NCBI GenBank assembly: GCA_003210735.1
Contig: QCUM01000005.1
Coordinates: forward strand, 19,829 to 83,828
Direction of reading: 5' to 3'
Source: Synechococcus sp. AG-679-D13
GTDB taxonomy: Bacteria; Cyanobacteriota; Cyanobacteriia; PCC-6307; Cyanobiaceae
DNA: 64,000 bases
Shown: positions 15,905 through 24,738 of the stretch, piece after piece
How positions within the stretch are numbered: position 1 is the stretch's first letter
Layout of the letters: every line of letters begins with the position of its first letter
Made by a program: the position numbers and the translations under genes
Notes under the pieces: generated by a model
The model's database searches: none
Told to the model about the DNA's origin: nothing
What the model saw: only the letters and a program-made list of their open reading frames with translations

Positions 15905-16493
15905 AGTTCGACTTTCAACGAATTAAAACGCGACTTCCTCCTGCCTGCACACATCCATCACGACAAAGTTGAAAGGCTAAGGGGCTCCTTGGGAAACAGG
16001 AGACAAGGCTGAGCTTTAAAGAGAACACGACGAAGAGGAATAAACGTCTTATGAGCAAAGCAGTGGGAGATCTGTGACGCAATCGATCTCCCCAAACAAC
16101 TCTGTACCCACGCCACCCCGGCAGCAAGGCGTGGTTGTGATTGACTGTGCAAAAGGGGGTGACATTCCCTCCCGTAAGAGCGTGTCTTTGAACGTAGAAA
16201 CAATGACCCTGAAACATTGAAAATTGGGTTAGTGGTGACACCCAAAACCCAGGTCAACCAGCCATAGAAGACTGATGTGGACTTGGATAACACCACGGGT
16301 GACGCAGAAAGAGGTAGACAAGCTTGTGTTTCACTCCCCCTCAGCCTGAGCTTGGAAACCACTGTCAATTCATTGCTTCTGCGTCCCTGTGACCAACATC
16401 ACAGTCCGCTTTGTCTCAGGTCATCGTGTTGAGCACTGATTCCTGAGATGGTTCGTGCATCGGAGCAATGAGTTCTACAAATCGGCTTGAAGC
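15905..16493. other. Gene-free interval of about 590 bp
   Basis: Two overlapping minus-strand frames of 108 and 136 codons are present but have unlikely composition (Cys-, Ser- and Arg-rich without domains) and no ribosome-binding sites. Nothing else recognised. Confidence 0.35.
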
Positions 16494-17039
16494 ATGACAC
16501 TTGACACGCACAACCCAATCAACATTGTTTGCCCAAAAATAAAAAATAATATCCTCCCAATACTCGGTAGTGCAAGAAATGAACTGATTCATTGTTTTGA
16601 ATCTGGTGTCTATTCAAGCGAAGCAGATGCGAAGACATTGGATCGGCCAATGCTGGAAATGGAGTATTACAATGGACCATTTATCCTTTACGAGATGAAC
16701 ACACAAAACGCATCAGGCAGCATCGGGATAATTGTCTCAAGAGGCGAAAGCAATGCGGGAATTCACAATCATTATGGTGTCTACGGAAACAACAATAACG
16801 GGACATCAATGTCGAACACAACATTCGAGACGGTCAATAGCAAGGGTGAAATAACACAACAATCTACCTCCACAAAATACACCAATGCTGAGGGAAATGA
16901 GATCACCCAGGAGAAATACAATCAATTGAACAGCATAAGCAAAGTTCGCACCAACATCCAGGGAGAAGGTGGCTTCGGCAAATGGGCTTGGAATTTGCTG
17001 TCTAGTGCTCCATGGTATAGAAAAGTCCTAAAACGCTGA
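16494..17039 (+). CDS. Orphan hypothetical protein, 181 aa
   Basis: ATG start, AT-rich coding sequence unlike the flanking core genes. Soluble, with an N-terminal helical part (KIKNNILPILGSARNELIHC), then a polar Asn/Gly/Ser/Thr-rich middle (YGVYGNNNNGTSMSNTTF, ITQQSTSTKYTNAEGNEITQ) and an aromatic-basic end (WAWNLLSSAPWYRKVLKR). No signal peptide or known domain. Likely acquired horizontally, judged from composition and isolation. Confidence 0.6.
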   Translation: MTLDTHNPINIVCPKIKNNILPILGSARNELIHCFESGVYSSEADAKTLDRPMLEMEYYNGPFILYEMNTQNASGSIGIIVSRGESNAGIHNHYGVYGNNNNGTSMSNTTFETVNSKGEITQQSTSTKYTNAEGNEITQEKYNQLNSISKVRTNIQGEGGFGKWAWNLLSSAPWYRKVLKR

Positions 17040-17449
17040 GGATTACCCTGAGAAGCCATTGCTTCATGAATGACTAATACTTTCGCACGATTGTTAAAGC
17101 CTAAACAGCCCTTATCCAGGGGGTATCACCGGAGAAAGTTGCCTTGAGATCTTGACCGACATCGAACAATCATTTCAATTCAAATGGCATAGAGCTTTAA
17201 AATCGTACAAAATGAAGACCACTTATTCCTTATACGAAAGAAAAACCGATCATCATTAGCGAAGACATTAAGAGATTTTGAATCGATACTGTTTCAGAGA
17301 GAAATACGCATGAAAGATGACTTTGAGTAGTGAACGACACACACATTGAATTGCTTCATCCCAGAGAAGTCGACTGCGTATGAGTCGACAGTTCCCTGAC
17401 ACGTTCAGGAGATGGCGTCTTGAGGGCACCTGCGCCAATCAACCGACAT
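17040..17449. other. Gene-free interval with a short hairpin
   Basis: AT-rich, no gene found. GTCGACT (17369-17375) and AGTCGAC (17383-17389) can form a 7-bp hairpin with a 7-base loop about 60 bases downstream of the crp-like gene's stop; there is no clear T-run. Confidence 0.35.
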
Positions 17450-18145
17450 TCAGGATTGAGGCAATAAACCCCGCTTAAAAAGAGATTCAAGGTTGGTGAG
17501 CTGCAAAGCCCCCTCTTCAGTGATCGTTACCGTTTGCCGCGTTCGCAGTTTGCTGAGCGTTCTGGAGGCTGTTTCGCGGGCCAAGCCTGCAATCAGGGCG
17601 ATTTCTTTTTGGGGCAGAGGTGGAATGACAGCAGTGGGCTTGGCTGAGGGCCCGCTCTTGCGAGCCAGATAAGCCAAGGCATCGAGTAATCGTGTGGTGG
17701 CATCAGCGGTTTGCAAGGCGAAGCGCTGATTGAGGTCCCTCAGTCGCGAGGCCTCGAGACGTGCCAAAGCCAGAGCAAAAGCAACCTCTTGATGAAGTAA
17801 CGCTGAAAAAGGCGCTGAACGCAACTTCACCAAGTTGAGCGGCGTTAGAGCAACGACGTCGGCTGAGCGAGCCGTTCCATCAATGGCTGACATCTCGCCG
17901 AACACATCGCCTGAACCGAGGAGAGACATCACCACCTCATCTCCATCAGCGGTGTAGGTGCGCACCTTCGCCAAACCAGAGCGGAGCAAAAACCAGGAGT
18001 CACCCCAGTCCTGCTCCATCACAATCAATTGCTCCGCCTGATGGGTCGTTTCTCGATGACAATCCAGCAACTGTTCAAGCTGTTCTGTTGCCAGATCGCT
18101 GAATAGAGGTATCAACTTCAAGTCAACCGAGGTCAATGCAGCCAA
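17450..18145 (-). CDS. Crp/Fnr-family transcriptional regulator
   Basis: 231 aa, TTG start. The N-terminal cyclic-nucleotide-type sensor contains LLGSGDVFGEMSAIDGTARS (about residues 75-94), and the C-terminal winged helix contains PQKEIALIAGLARETASRTL (about 179-198). There is no N-terminal Cys set for an iron-sulfur cluster, so it is not an oxygen-sensing Fnr. The effector is unknown; the usual arginine-serine of cAMP binders is present as TARSA. A relic of a similar gene lies at 436-615. Confidence 0.85.
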   Translation of the reverse strand: MAALTSVDLKLIPLFSDLATEQLEQLLDCHRETTHQAEQLIVMEQDWGDSWFLLRSGLAKVRTYTADGDEVVMSLLGSGDVFGEMSAIDGTARSADVVALTPLNLVKLRSAPFSALLHQEVAFALALARLEASRLRDLNQRFALQTADATTRLLDALAYLARKSGPSAKPTAVIPPLPQKEIALIAGLARETASRTLSKLRTRQTVTITEEGALQLTNLESLFKRGLLPQS

Positions 18146-18217
18146 AGGACAACTCCACGTGAAATCGCCAAGTCAGCTTGCAGCGAAACTAAACCCATTG
18201 CCAGATCCTTCTTTCAA

Positions 18218-18445
18218 ATGACACAGTTGGTTAACGAAAAGGCTGATTGTGAAGACAGTCTGGCGAACAATCAACAGCAACTGGTTTGTCATTTCAAGCA
18301 AGATGCACGTTCATCTCATGCTTCGTGGGTGACAGTGCGTACTTACAGCTGGATTCCGCCACGGCAACCAGTGCCCCAAACCGAACGGCAGATGCTGCGT
18401 CAAAACGCTGTCGAGACATGGCTGACGATGCTCAAAACCGGATAG
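18218..18445 (+). CDS. Possible small protein with a conserved-looking end
   Basis: ATG frame of 75 codons, divergent from the Crp gene. The C-terminal half (WVTVRTYSWIPPRQPVPQTE, then RQMLRQNAVETWLTMLKTG) looks protein-like and resembles small basic proteins of marine Synechococcus, whereas the N-terminus is less convincing. After TAG the same frame continues open for more than 40 codons, so this may also be a truncated relic. Confidence 0.4.
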   Translation: MTQLVNEKADCEDSLANNQQQLVCHFKQDARSSHASWVTVRTYSWIPPRQPVPQTERQMLRQNAVETWLTMLKTG

Positions 18446-18482
18446 CAAAGGTGTCACCGCAAAGCACTGATCACAAGTTGGG

Positions 18483-18521
18483 GGATAGAAAGCCCCAATA
18501 AATCACTCGATTTAGGGAGGT
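18483..18521 (+). repeat. Diverged repeat, copy 2
   Basis: Shares GGATAGAAAGCCC and an AATCACTC...AGGGAGGT block with 1238-1287. Here the first block lies in a 6-bp hairpin (TTGGGG/CCCCAA). It ends 66 bases before the decayed protease gene, so it may lie in that gene's old leader. Confidence 0.45.
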
Positions 18522-18586
18522 TTCAATTAGCATTACCGGCGAAGGCTTGTTTACGCGGCGAAAGCCTCACATATCGCACCAATAAG

Positions 18587-19670
18587 ATGATTTTAAAGCC
18601 AGAACCTCTTATAGGTTTAAATTACGAAGACCACCTTGTAAGAGGTATTGAAGGAGGGAAGCTTATTAAGTACAGCATCTTCAGCAATCATTCACTTCCT
18701 GAAGGGCAAGGCAGTGAACCGATCATTGAATGAGAAGAATCCACAATTCATGCATACAATCACGAAAATCAGTACGAGACTTTTATAAGAAGCATTTTTG
18801 AAAGACTTGATCCTTTGCTGGAGATTGACTTCTTCGAAGGAGGCTTTTCAGGCAATTCTACCATTAATATTCATTGATCTTGGCATAACAGTTGCTACGA
18901 CATGCCAGAGTCAATAGACAATAACGCGCTATACAATAGCGGGGGCAGCAAAATAGATCACTTTGACAACGATTAGATAGATATTTCTTGGATTAATTTC
19001 TATGAAAATGATCCACTTATGGATACTAAAAGAACGAAAATCGCGAATACAATCGGTCATGCAATCGAAATGATAGATCTTGCTTTGCCCCCCAGACGGG
19101 ATACATGCGTCTCAATTATGTCTTACGATCATCCAGAAAATCTTGCTACTAAGACCTATTTTACAGATTCAGATATTGCCGCGATGCAGAGCATTTGGGG
19201 TGTTGAGGATGAATAACTGGCCTTAGAGGGAAGGATTATCTAATTGGTTACGAAGGAAATAATGTTCTGCGTCCAGGTGATGGTAGGGACGTAATTACAG
19301 GCGGCAATGGGATGAATGATTTATATGGTGGGTTTAGTGTTAACACTGTTACCAACAAAATTGACGGCTCAGAAGAATGGCTCTATCCCAAAAGTGATAA
19401 CACGCTTATAACTATGTATACGGAAAAGCCGGGAACAATGCGGGAAATCAGAATTACGACAACATTATGGGCCTGGATTCATTCGATATGATTTTTATTT
19501 AAGATTTTGATTAACCTGATTCGTTTTTTGGATGGACAACACATCAAAGTAGTCTTGGCACATTGGACGGTATTGAGATCTGGGCTGGTGAATCGCTTGA
19601 GGCCGTTTAGATCGGTGGCAATCTCTCAGTAGATCAAGTCATGGATATGACATGGGAGGCACCCGCGTAA
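18587..19670 (+). pseudogene. Decayed serralysin-type (M10) protease with RTX-like segment
   Basis: One frame from ATG 18587 to TAA 19214-19216 aligns with the intact protease at 21760-22950 (FERLDPLLEIDFFEGG versus FEALDELLEIDFQF; IMSYDHP and DIAAMQSIWG versus IMSYNHA and DILALQTIWG) but has three nonsense codons: TGA 18731, TGA 18875, TAG 18974. The zinc motif is destroyed (TIGHAIEMID instead of HELGHALGLSH). After a frameshift come calcium-loop-like repeats (NVLRPGDGRDVITGGNG), and after a second shift a C-terminal domain (DNIMGLDSFDMIFI, GTLDGIEIWAGESLEAV, LSVDQVMDMTWEAPA) with three more stops. Several stops are one C-to-T change from Gln. Confidence 0.8.
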
Positions 19671-19849
19671 TATCAACTAACTGAGTGATACAAATTAAAA
19701 AAAGAATTGAAGACTTCGTATTGGGACCACGTCACAAGGCGGTTATTTTTATTGCCTAGAATTGGTCATTTTCTGTCTACACAAATTAGGGGATTGTTAG
19801 AGACATTGCAGCCTATAAAAATAAATTTAATCGACTTACGCAGTTCCTG

Positions 19850-21001
19850 TTAGGTATTTTTAGTGAAATGCGTCTCTGCCCAACTACCCAGCGATTCAAT
19901 TTGTTTCCGGTCATTGAGCACCTTTCCAAGCATCGATCTCGACAAGGACATTGTTTTTTGGTATTCTTTATCGTCAACCATAATATTTTCGACGAGTGTT
20001 GTGCAATTAGCGATATCTCCAACATCATAAAGACAGTTATTTGGGAGCATTTCTTCGGGCCCTCCACATCGACTTGAGATAACTGGAATACCTGCTGAAA
20101 TACATTCAGGAATAGTTAACCCGAAGGACTCGCAGTTGGAAGTGACGAGGTGAATGCATTTGGTTGTTGCATTATTCAATGGAGCCTCACTCCATCCATT
20201 AAGATGGACATATTTTGATAAACCTTGGATATTGATTTCACTAATGAATTGATCATGAGCGCTGGACTTTCTTCCAAAATGATCAAGGTGGACTTCATGT
20301 CCTTTTTTCCGCAAAAGATTTAAAACAGATAGGCCAAAAACTGGGTTTTTGAGTTTGCTTTGGTCGCCAATTAAAATGATCTTCCAGCTTTGTTTTTTTG
20401 GTGCATCAGGCTTGAGTCGCGATAAGTATTTGAAGCTATTTTTGGAGCAAGTGTATGGATAAAAGGTCAGGATTTTTTCAGAGTTAATTCTTCCAAAGTC
20501 TACTAACATTTTTTTTACTGCGTTCGAGCATGCAAGCCACCCGGATGTTTTGTTGTCAAGATATTGAATATACGAATCCACGGATATGCCCACAGGCTTG
20601 AGGTATTCATCAGCATTAATCAGCTCGTGAGCAAAAACGATGTTAGGTATTTGGAGATGAAGGGCTAGCTCAGCCCCTATTAAAAGTACTATTGTGTTAG
20701 TAATAATAAGATCAAATTTATGCTCTTTTAGTTGTTCGGCATTAAGCCTGATTGTGTCGTCCATCAATCTACTTAGTCCCGCTGCGGGGTTGGGTAATGC
20801 CCATCGAAAAGGCATGTGATAACAACTTATGCCGCGAGCAATGCAAGCCTCAATAAAGCCTCCACGTGGAGAGGGGAACAAAATTGAACAAAAATTACCG
20901 AGTTTTTCTAGCTGATAAATGAGGTGTAAAAGGCCGTTTTGAGCGCCTCCAGGATGACTACTATGTGATATAAGTAGTATTTTCTTCGAGGTTGGCGTCA
21001 T
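19850..21001 (-). CDS. Glycosyltransferase family 4
   Basis: 383 aa from ATG. GT-B fold: the N-terminal half begins KKILLISHSSHPGGAQNGLL (donor/acceptor glycine-rich loop), and the C-terminal nucleotide-sugar half carries SNCESFGLTIPECISAGIPV, the EX7E motif of retaining GT4 enzymes, followed by CGGPEEML. It probably adds a sugar to a surface polysaccharide or glycoprotein. Acceptor and donor cannot be read. AT-rich, lying between the decayed and the intact metalloprotease, so part of the accessory island. Confidence 0.85.
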   Translation of the reverse strand: MTPTSKKILLISHSSHPGGAQNGLLHLIYQLEKLGNFCSILFPSPRGGFIEACIARGISCYHMPFRWALPNPAAGLSRLMDDTIRLNAEQLKEHKFDLIITNTIVLLIGAELALHLQIPNIVFAHELINADEYLKPVGISVDSYIQYLDNKTSGWLACSNAVKKMLVDFGRINSEKILTFYPYTCSKNSFKYLSRLKPDAPKKQSWKIILIGDQSKLKNPVFGLSVLNLLRKKGHEVHLDHFGRKSSAHDQFISEINIQGLSKYVHLNGWSEAPLNNATTKCIHLVTSNCESFGLTIPECISAGIPVISSRCGGPEEMLPNNCLYDVGDIANCTTLVENIMVDDKEYQKTMSLSRSMLGKVLNDRKQIESLGSWAETHFTKNT

Positions 21002-21183
21002 TTAATCGTTTTTTATTTTAACTCCTCTGTGGAGTCTTTGTATAAAATTTGATTCAGTTTAAAGGCTATCGCATGTATCAAGCGTTGCCGGATCAGCAGT
21101 TCTTCTTCTTTGCTAAACAAACCATTGGAGAAGCGCTTCTCTAATGAAACGTCTCAATAGAGAGCCGTCAATAAGGCCTGACC

Positions 21184-21741
21184 ATGACCTTCACAATCAG
21201 TACCAACGACACAGCCAAGGGTTGGGGAGCCAAGAAGGTCGGTGCCTTGGTAGCAAAATTCAAAGGCAAGCCCGAACTCTCAGCAGACCACTTCGATGGT
21301 CGGTCAGCTCACGATGGTGATGCCACCATAGGTGGCGGAGACATCAAAGACCAGATCGCATCAGCGAGGGAAGGATTGAGTGAAGGAGAAGAATCAAGGC
21401 TCTACGGCGAGACGCTGATTAATCCCAAGAAGGGTCTGGAGAGCATCAGAAAGGCAGGCAAGAAAGAGGGTTATTCGTTCGACAAGGATGAACTTGCCGA
21501 TGCGCTCAATGAAATGGATCAAGCCGGTGCATTTATCGACATCGAGTTCGATGATGCAGCAATGGCACTCCTGCTGGGTAACGCTAGTGCGATTGGGCAA
21601 GCAAATGGCGCAAGTAACAGCTGGTCAAAAAGCAGATCAAGATCAACGCCACCACGTCAGCAATGGCGGGGTTTGACTATCAGAAACGGGATCAAATTGA
21701 GTGTCATCAACTGGCCTATATCATTGATATCGCTACAATGA
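21184..21741 (+). CDS. Nif11-like small protein with a possibly frameshifted tail
   Basis: 185 aa from ATG. Residues 18-40 (VGALVAKFKGKPELSADHFD) and 75-105 (LESIRKAGKKEGYSFDKDEL, ADALNEMD) recall the Nif11-type leader domain, though with an acidic insertion between its halves; similarity is moderate. From about base 21600 the frame becomes Ser/Arg/Trp-rich and unlike the rest, while another frame reads QLVKKQIKINATTSAMAGFD and YQKRDQIECHQLAYIID, ending at TAA 21756-21758, suggesting a frameshift. The M10 protease gene starts 18 bases after the annotated stop, so both are likely co-transcribed. Confidence 0.55.
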   Translation: MTFTISTNDTAKGWGAKKVGALVAKFKGKPELSADHFDGRSAHDGDATIGGGDIKDQIASAREGLSEGEESRLYGETLINPKKGLESIRKAGKKEGYSFDKDELADALNEMDQAGAFIDIEFDDAAMALLLGNASAIGQANGASNSWSKSRSRSTPPRQQWRGLTIRNGIKLSVINWPISLISLQ

Positions 21742-21759
21742 GAATAGTAGGGCATTAAA

Positions 21760-22950
21760 ATGACTCATTCATCTGATTCGTACGCAGGCTTACCCACCGA
21801 GCAATCGGTTGATCACATACTAAATTGGTTTCCAAAGGGTTATAACTTTGATATTTTCAGAGGCCAAATGTACGGAAGAGATGCAGGCCAAATATTTTAC
21901 TATTGGATGTACTCCGAAGACCCTAATACTGTAGAGGTTGGTCGCGGTAGCGTTGTCAACAAACTTGTCGAAGCCAGACCTGTTCGTGAAATAGATTACA
22001 GATGGGCAGTTGAAGTATTCGAAGCATTGGATGAATTACTTGAGATAGATTTTCAATTCACTAACAACAAAGATCAAGCTAATTTCAGGCTTTATGGCAC
22101 AACTGGTCACAACCTTGGAGGCTCTGGTGGGTTTGCTGATGGTACTCAGCTATTGAATTCTGGCTATACAGACATCATTGTTAATGTTGGCGAATTGGGA
22201 TCTGACATGGAAGCCAGAGATCCTCAAAATACATATCTTGCTCTGCATGAGTTGGGTCACGCACTAGGGCTGTCCCATCCAGGCTTGCCTCCCAATATTG
22301 AGACAAGAAGTGGAATGGGATTTGGAACGGGATTTTCAGTGATCAAGGATCTCCCCATGTGGGGCTTATACAATAGCAAAGATACTATTATGAGCTACAA
22401 TCATGCTTCTAGCGGCCCCGCACAATCCTTTTCAGAAGCAGACATACTTGCCCTCCAAACAATATGGGGGCAGGAAGGAGACTATATCCCCAGCTCCAAA
22501 ACTAGAACTTCACCCTTAAATACTGAGCTCACAGAAGAGTTTGATTCAAACGTGATCTGCTCCAGCGAGAGCAAGGGAAAAATGCGTGCGTCAGAAGGCG
22601 CAACTATTTTTTACTTTGATGAATTCGACCCTTTCACCAAAAAAACTTCAGACAAAATTATAAATTTTAATCCTAAATTTGGAGACAAAATTGCTTTCAA
22701 CGACCTTGCATTTCCTGGCCTAAAAAATCAAGACAGTTTTACTTTTGCAGCAGCAAAGAAAAAGAAAAAAATAAAGGCTTTTTCTAAGCAGGATTATGAT
22801 CTTGTTTATTATGCAAAAAAAGGATTTCTATATTACGACGGCAATGATACAAGCAAGAATTGGGGAAACAAAAACGAGGGAGGCCTTTTTGCGAGACTTG
22901 ATCGTGGCCTTGATTTGACAATCAATGACTTTATCTTTTACGATGTCTAG
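21760..22950 (+). CDS. Serralysin-like M10 zinc metalloprotease
   Basis: 396 aa from ATG. The zinc site LHELGHALGLSHPG (His163, Glu164, His167, His173) and the Met-turn IMSYNH (about 210-215) are complete, so it should be active. The N-terminal part contains the protease beta-sheet and the C-terminal part (from about 270) has FYFDEFDPFTKKTSDKIINF and ends FIFYDV, resembling the C-terminal domain and hydrophobic secretion tail of type I-exported serralysins. No signal peptide and no GGxGxD repeats are present. Likely secreted; its exporter is not in the cassette. A broken relative lies 2 kb upstream. Confidence 0.85.
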   Translation: MTHSSDSYAGLPTEQSVDHILNWFPKGYNFDIFRGQMYGRDAGQIFYYWMYSEDPNTVEVGRGSVVNKLVEARPVREIDYRWAVEVFEALDELLEIDFQFTNNKDQANFRLYGTTGHNLGGSGGFADGTQLLNSGYTDIIVNVGELGSDMEARDPQNTYLALHELGHALGLSHPGLPPNIETRSGMGFGTGFSVIKDLPMWGLYNSKDTIMSYNHASSGPAQSFSEADILALQTIWGQEGDYIPSSKTRTSPLNTELTEEFDSNVICSSESKGKMRASEGATIFYFDEFDPFTKKTSDKIINFNPKFGDKIAFNDLAFPGLKNQDSFTFAAAKKKKKIKAFSKQDYDLVYYAKKGFLYYDGNDTSKNWGNKNEGGLFARLDRGLDLTINDFIFYDV

Positions 22951-22990
22951 GTATATTTTGTTTATATCTTAACTAGGTGAGATTTATTGG

Positions 22991-23989
22991 TTAAAAGTAA
23001 CAGCAATAATTTTCAAGCACAGTCCAAGAATCACAGACAGGTTGGAATTTGTTCGTCACAAAACGGTGAAGATTGTCAATGGAAGGGTGTGAAATAAAGC
23101 ACCCCACTGATATCGGGTACCCCATAGGTTTGTCAACGTGTTCCGTCGAAGTTGGTTGGAAATGGGCTGAGCGCATGACATCGCACAGCATGGCCAAAGG
23201 TGATCCAGATTGCTCCCAACCCGGATCAACCCAAAGTTTGCCATAGCGTAAAACATCATCAGCAATAAAATGGCAAATAAGCCAACCTATAATTTCATTA
23301 TTGAACTTCAACACTCGGCTATATTGAACTGATGGCTCCCAATCATAGGATGAATCATCAGGGTCCCAAGGAATGCCAAGGTTATTCTCTGTTGAGAACT
23401 TAATTCGATCCTGCCAATGGCTTAGTGCATTGGAATCGTAGGGCTCAATTTGCCACTGAGCCAAACCTTTCTTGCGTTCAGCCGCTTTTTCAAGCCGCGT
23501 CAGTAGAGGGCCAACACGCTGAACATCAGACAAACGCACGACAACTTTCCCAGGTCTTGGGACCCAAGATCCAACAGAAGCCGTTAGACAACGTACAGAC
23601 TCTCCATATTCACCCTTTTGAGGGCAACCAATATGTACTCCTGAAAAGCTATGATCCGATGAAAAATCAAGGACATGTTCCAAAAGAATTGGCCCGAATA
23701 ACTTAGCTACTTTTGGAGCAGCGAAAGCAATACTAATGACACTTAAAAGAAACGATTGAATTCCTTTGGAGTTTAAAGTTTTAATTACTTTAGCAATAAG
23801 TATGCCGCATTTAACATCAACAGCTCCTGCCGATTCCTGACGAATCTGCACACCCCAGATCAAAACCTTTACTTCTTGCAGACAATCACCAGCAGGGACC
23901 TGTCCCAAACAGGAGCGCTGCAATGGAGTAATAAAACGATCCCACTCAGCATCGATGGGTAATTCTAGTCTCTCAATAAACACATTCAT
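22991..23989 (-). CDS. Hypothetical protein with C-terminal GNAT-like domain
   Basis: 332 aa from ATG. The C-terminal third reads like a GNAT acetyltransferase: YSRVLKFNNEIIGWLICHFI, then LRYGKLWVDPGWEQSGSPLA, i.e. strands 2-4 and the acyl-CoA loop. The N-terminal part has a repeat of similar topology (LIWGVQIRQESAGAVDVKCG, IAKVIKTLNSKGIQSFLLSV), hinting at a tandem GNAT. Catalytic residues and substrate are not identifiable. It converges on the protease gene and is followed upstream by the RTX-DUF192 gene on the same strand. Confidence 0.6.
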   Translation of the reverse strand: MNVFIERLELPIDAEWDRFITPLQRSCLGQVPAGDCLQEVKVLIWGVQIRQESAGAVDVKCGILIAKVIKTLNSKGIQSFLLSVISIAFAAPKVAKLFGPILLEHVLDFSSDHSFSGVHIGCPQKGEYGESVRCLTASVGSWVPRPGKVVVRLSDVQRVGPLLTRLEKAAERKKGLAQWQIEPYDSNALSHWQDRIKFSTENNLGIPWDPDDSSYDWEPSVQYSRVLKFNNEIIGWLICHFIADDVLRYGKLWVDPGWEQSGSPLAMLCDVMRSAHFQPTSTEHVDKPMGYPISVGCFISHPSIDNLHRFVTNKFQPVCDSWTVLENYCCYF

Positions 23990-24039
23990 TTCTATATACA
24001 GATCGAAAATAAAATCGAATCACGTAAAGTAGGCACCTT

Positions 24040-24141
24040 TTAAATAGCGATTTGATCAACCTGATCTCCAATGGACAACCCAAGTCGATTAATGGAGCCG
24101 CTTTGCAATTCAATCCAATTGTCGATCGGCAGACTGGATTC
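24040..24141 (-). other. Severed C-terminal end of the RTX-DUF192 gene
   Basis: Directly after the TAA at 24142-24144 the same frame continues for 33 codons (ESSLPIDNWIELQSGSINRL then GLSIGDQVDQIAI) to the next stop at 24040-24042. This is the expected end of a DUF192 domain (W-x-E-L-x-x-G...LGLxxGDxV). The stop stands where the family has Tyr or another aromatic after ECP; TAT or TAC to TAA needs one base change. Confidence 0.75.
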
Positions 24142-24738
24142 TTAAAGCGGGCATTCATCAGGCTCACAACTTGCACAGATCGGTGTCTTTGCAGACATAT
24201 CAATAATCTGGCCATCGTTTAGAAAAAGAATGTCCAATGGGGCGAGACAATTAAACATATCCACCGACTTTTTCTGTGCTTTCGTTTGAGGGAACATCAT
24301 TCCCCTCTTTTTCGGTAGAGCCTCGCGTTGCATCATTCCAAGGGATTGCTGGAAATCAGATTCAGCTGATTCAAGTCGCACTGTATCTCCACTCTCAAAT
24401 ACTGCCTCAAATGTTGGCTTGAACCGCTGCTGAGATGAAAGCGATACCTCGTCCGGCTTTATATCACTTACAGATATATTGATCAATCTATCCATAGCCG
24501 TAAGCAAGATTCCATTATTCACCGGAAAACGAATAATCTCATCAGATCCGCGATGAACAATCTGGTCACCCTCTGCAGGATTGAAATCAGTAATGAGATC
24601 TTCGCCTGAGCTGATTACAAAGAAATCAGCCCCTGGCACTCCTGTCAGCACATCGCCGCCACCCCGCCCATTGAGAATATCGTCGCCCTTTCCTCCAATC
24701 AGGGTATTACCCTTTCGATTTCCAATAATTTTTTCCAT
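24142..24738 (-). CDS. RTX calcium-repeat / DUF192 fusion, cut short by an in-frame TAA
   Basis: 198 aa from ATG to TAA. Residues 8-60 are RTX-type calcium-binding repeats (NTLIGGKGDDILNGRGGGD) and ADFFVISSGEDLITDFNPAE, typical of type I-exported proteins. From about 118 a DUF192 domain follows: QQSLGMMQREALPKKRGMMF, PLDILFLNDGQIIDMS and CASCEPDECP. DUF192 is a small beta-barrel of unknown function, usually a periplasmic stand-alone protein. The stop removes the last 33 residues of that domain, which remain intact downstream, so this is a recent pseudogene, a read-through gene or a sequencing error. Without the stop it would be 232 residues. Confidence 0.75.
   Translation of the reverse strand: MEKIIGNRKGNTLIGGKGDDILNGRGGGDVLTGVPGADFFVISSGEDLITDFNPAEGDQIVHRGSDEIIRFPVNNGILLTAMDRLINISVSDIKPDEVSLSSQQRFKPTFEAVFESGDTVRLESAESDFQQSLGMMQREALPKKRGMMFPQTKAQKKSVDMFNCLAPLDILFLNDGQIIDMSAKTPICASCEPDECPL

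Noticed and set aside
15915..16368. Minus-strand frames of 108 and 136 codons
   Set aside because: No ribosome-binding site, unusual composition and mutual overlap.
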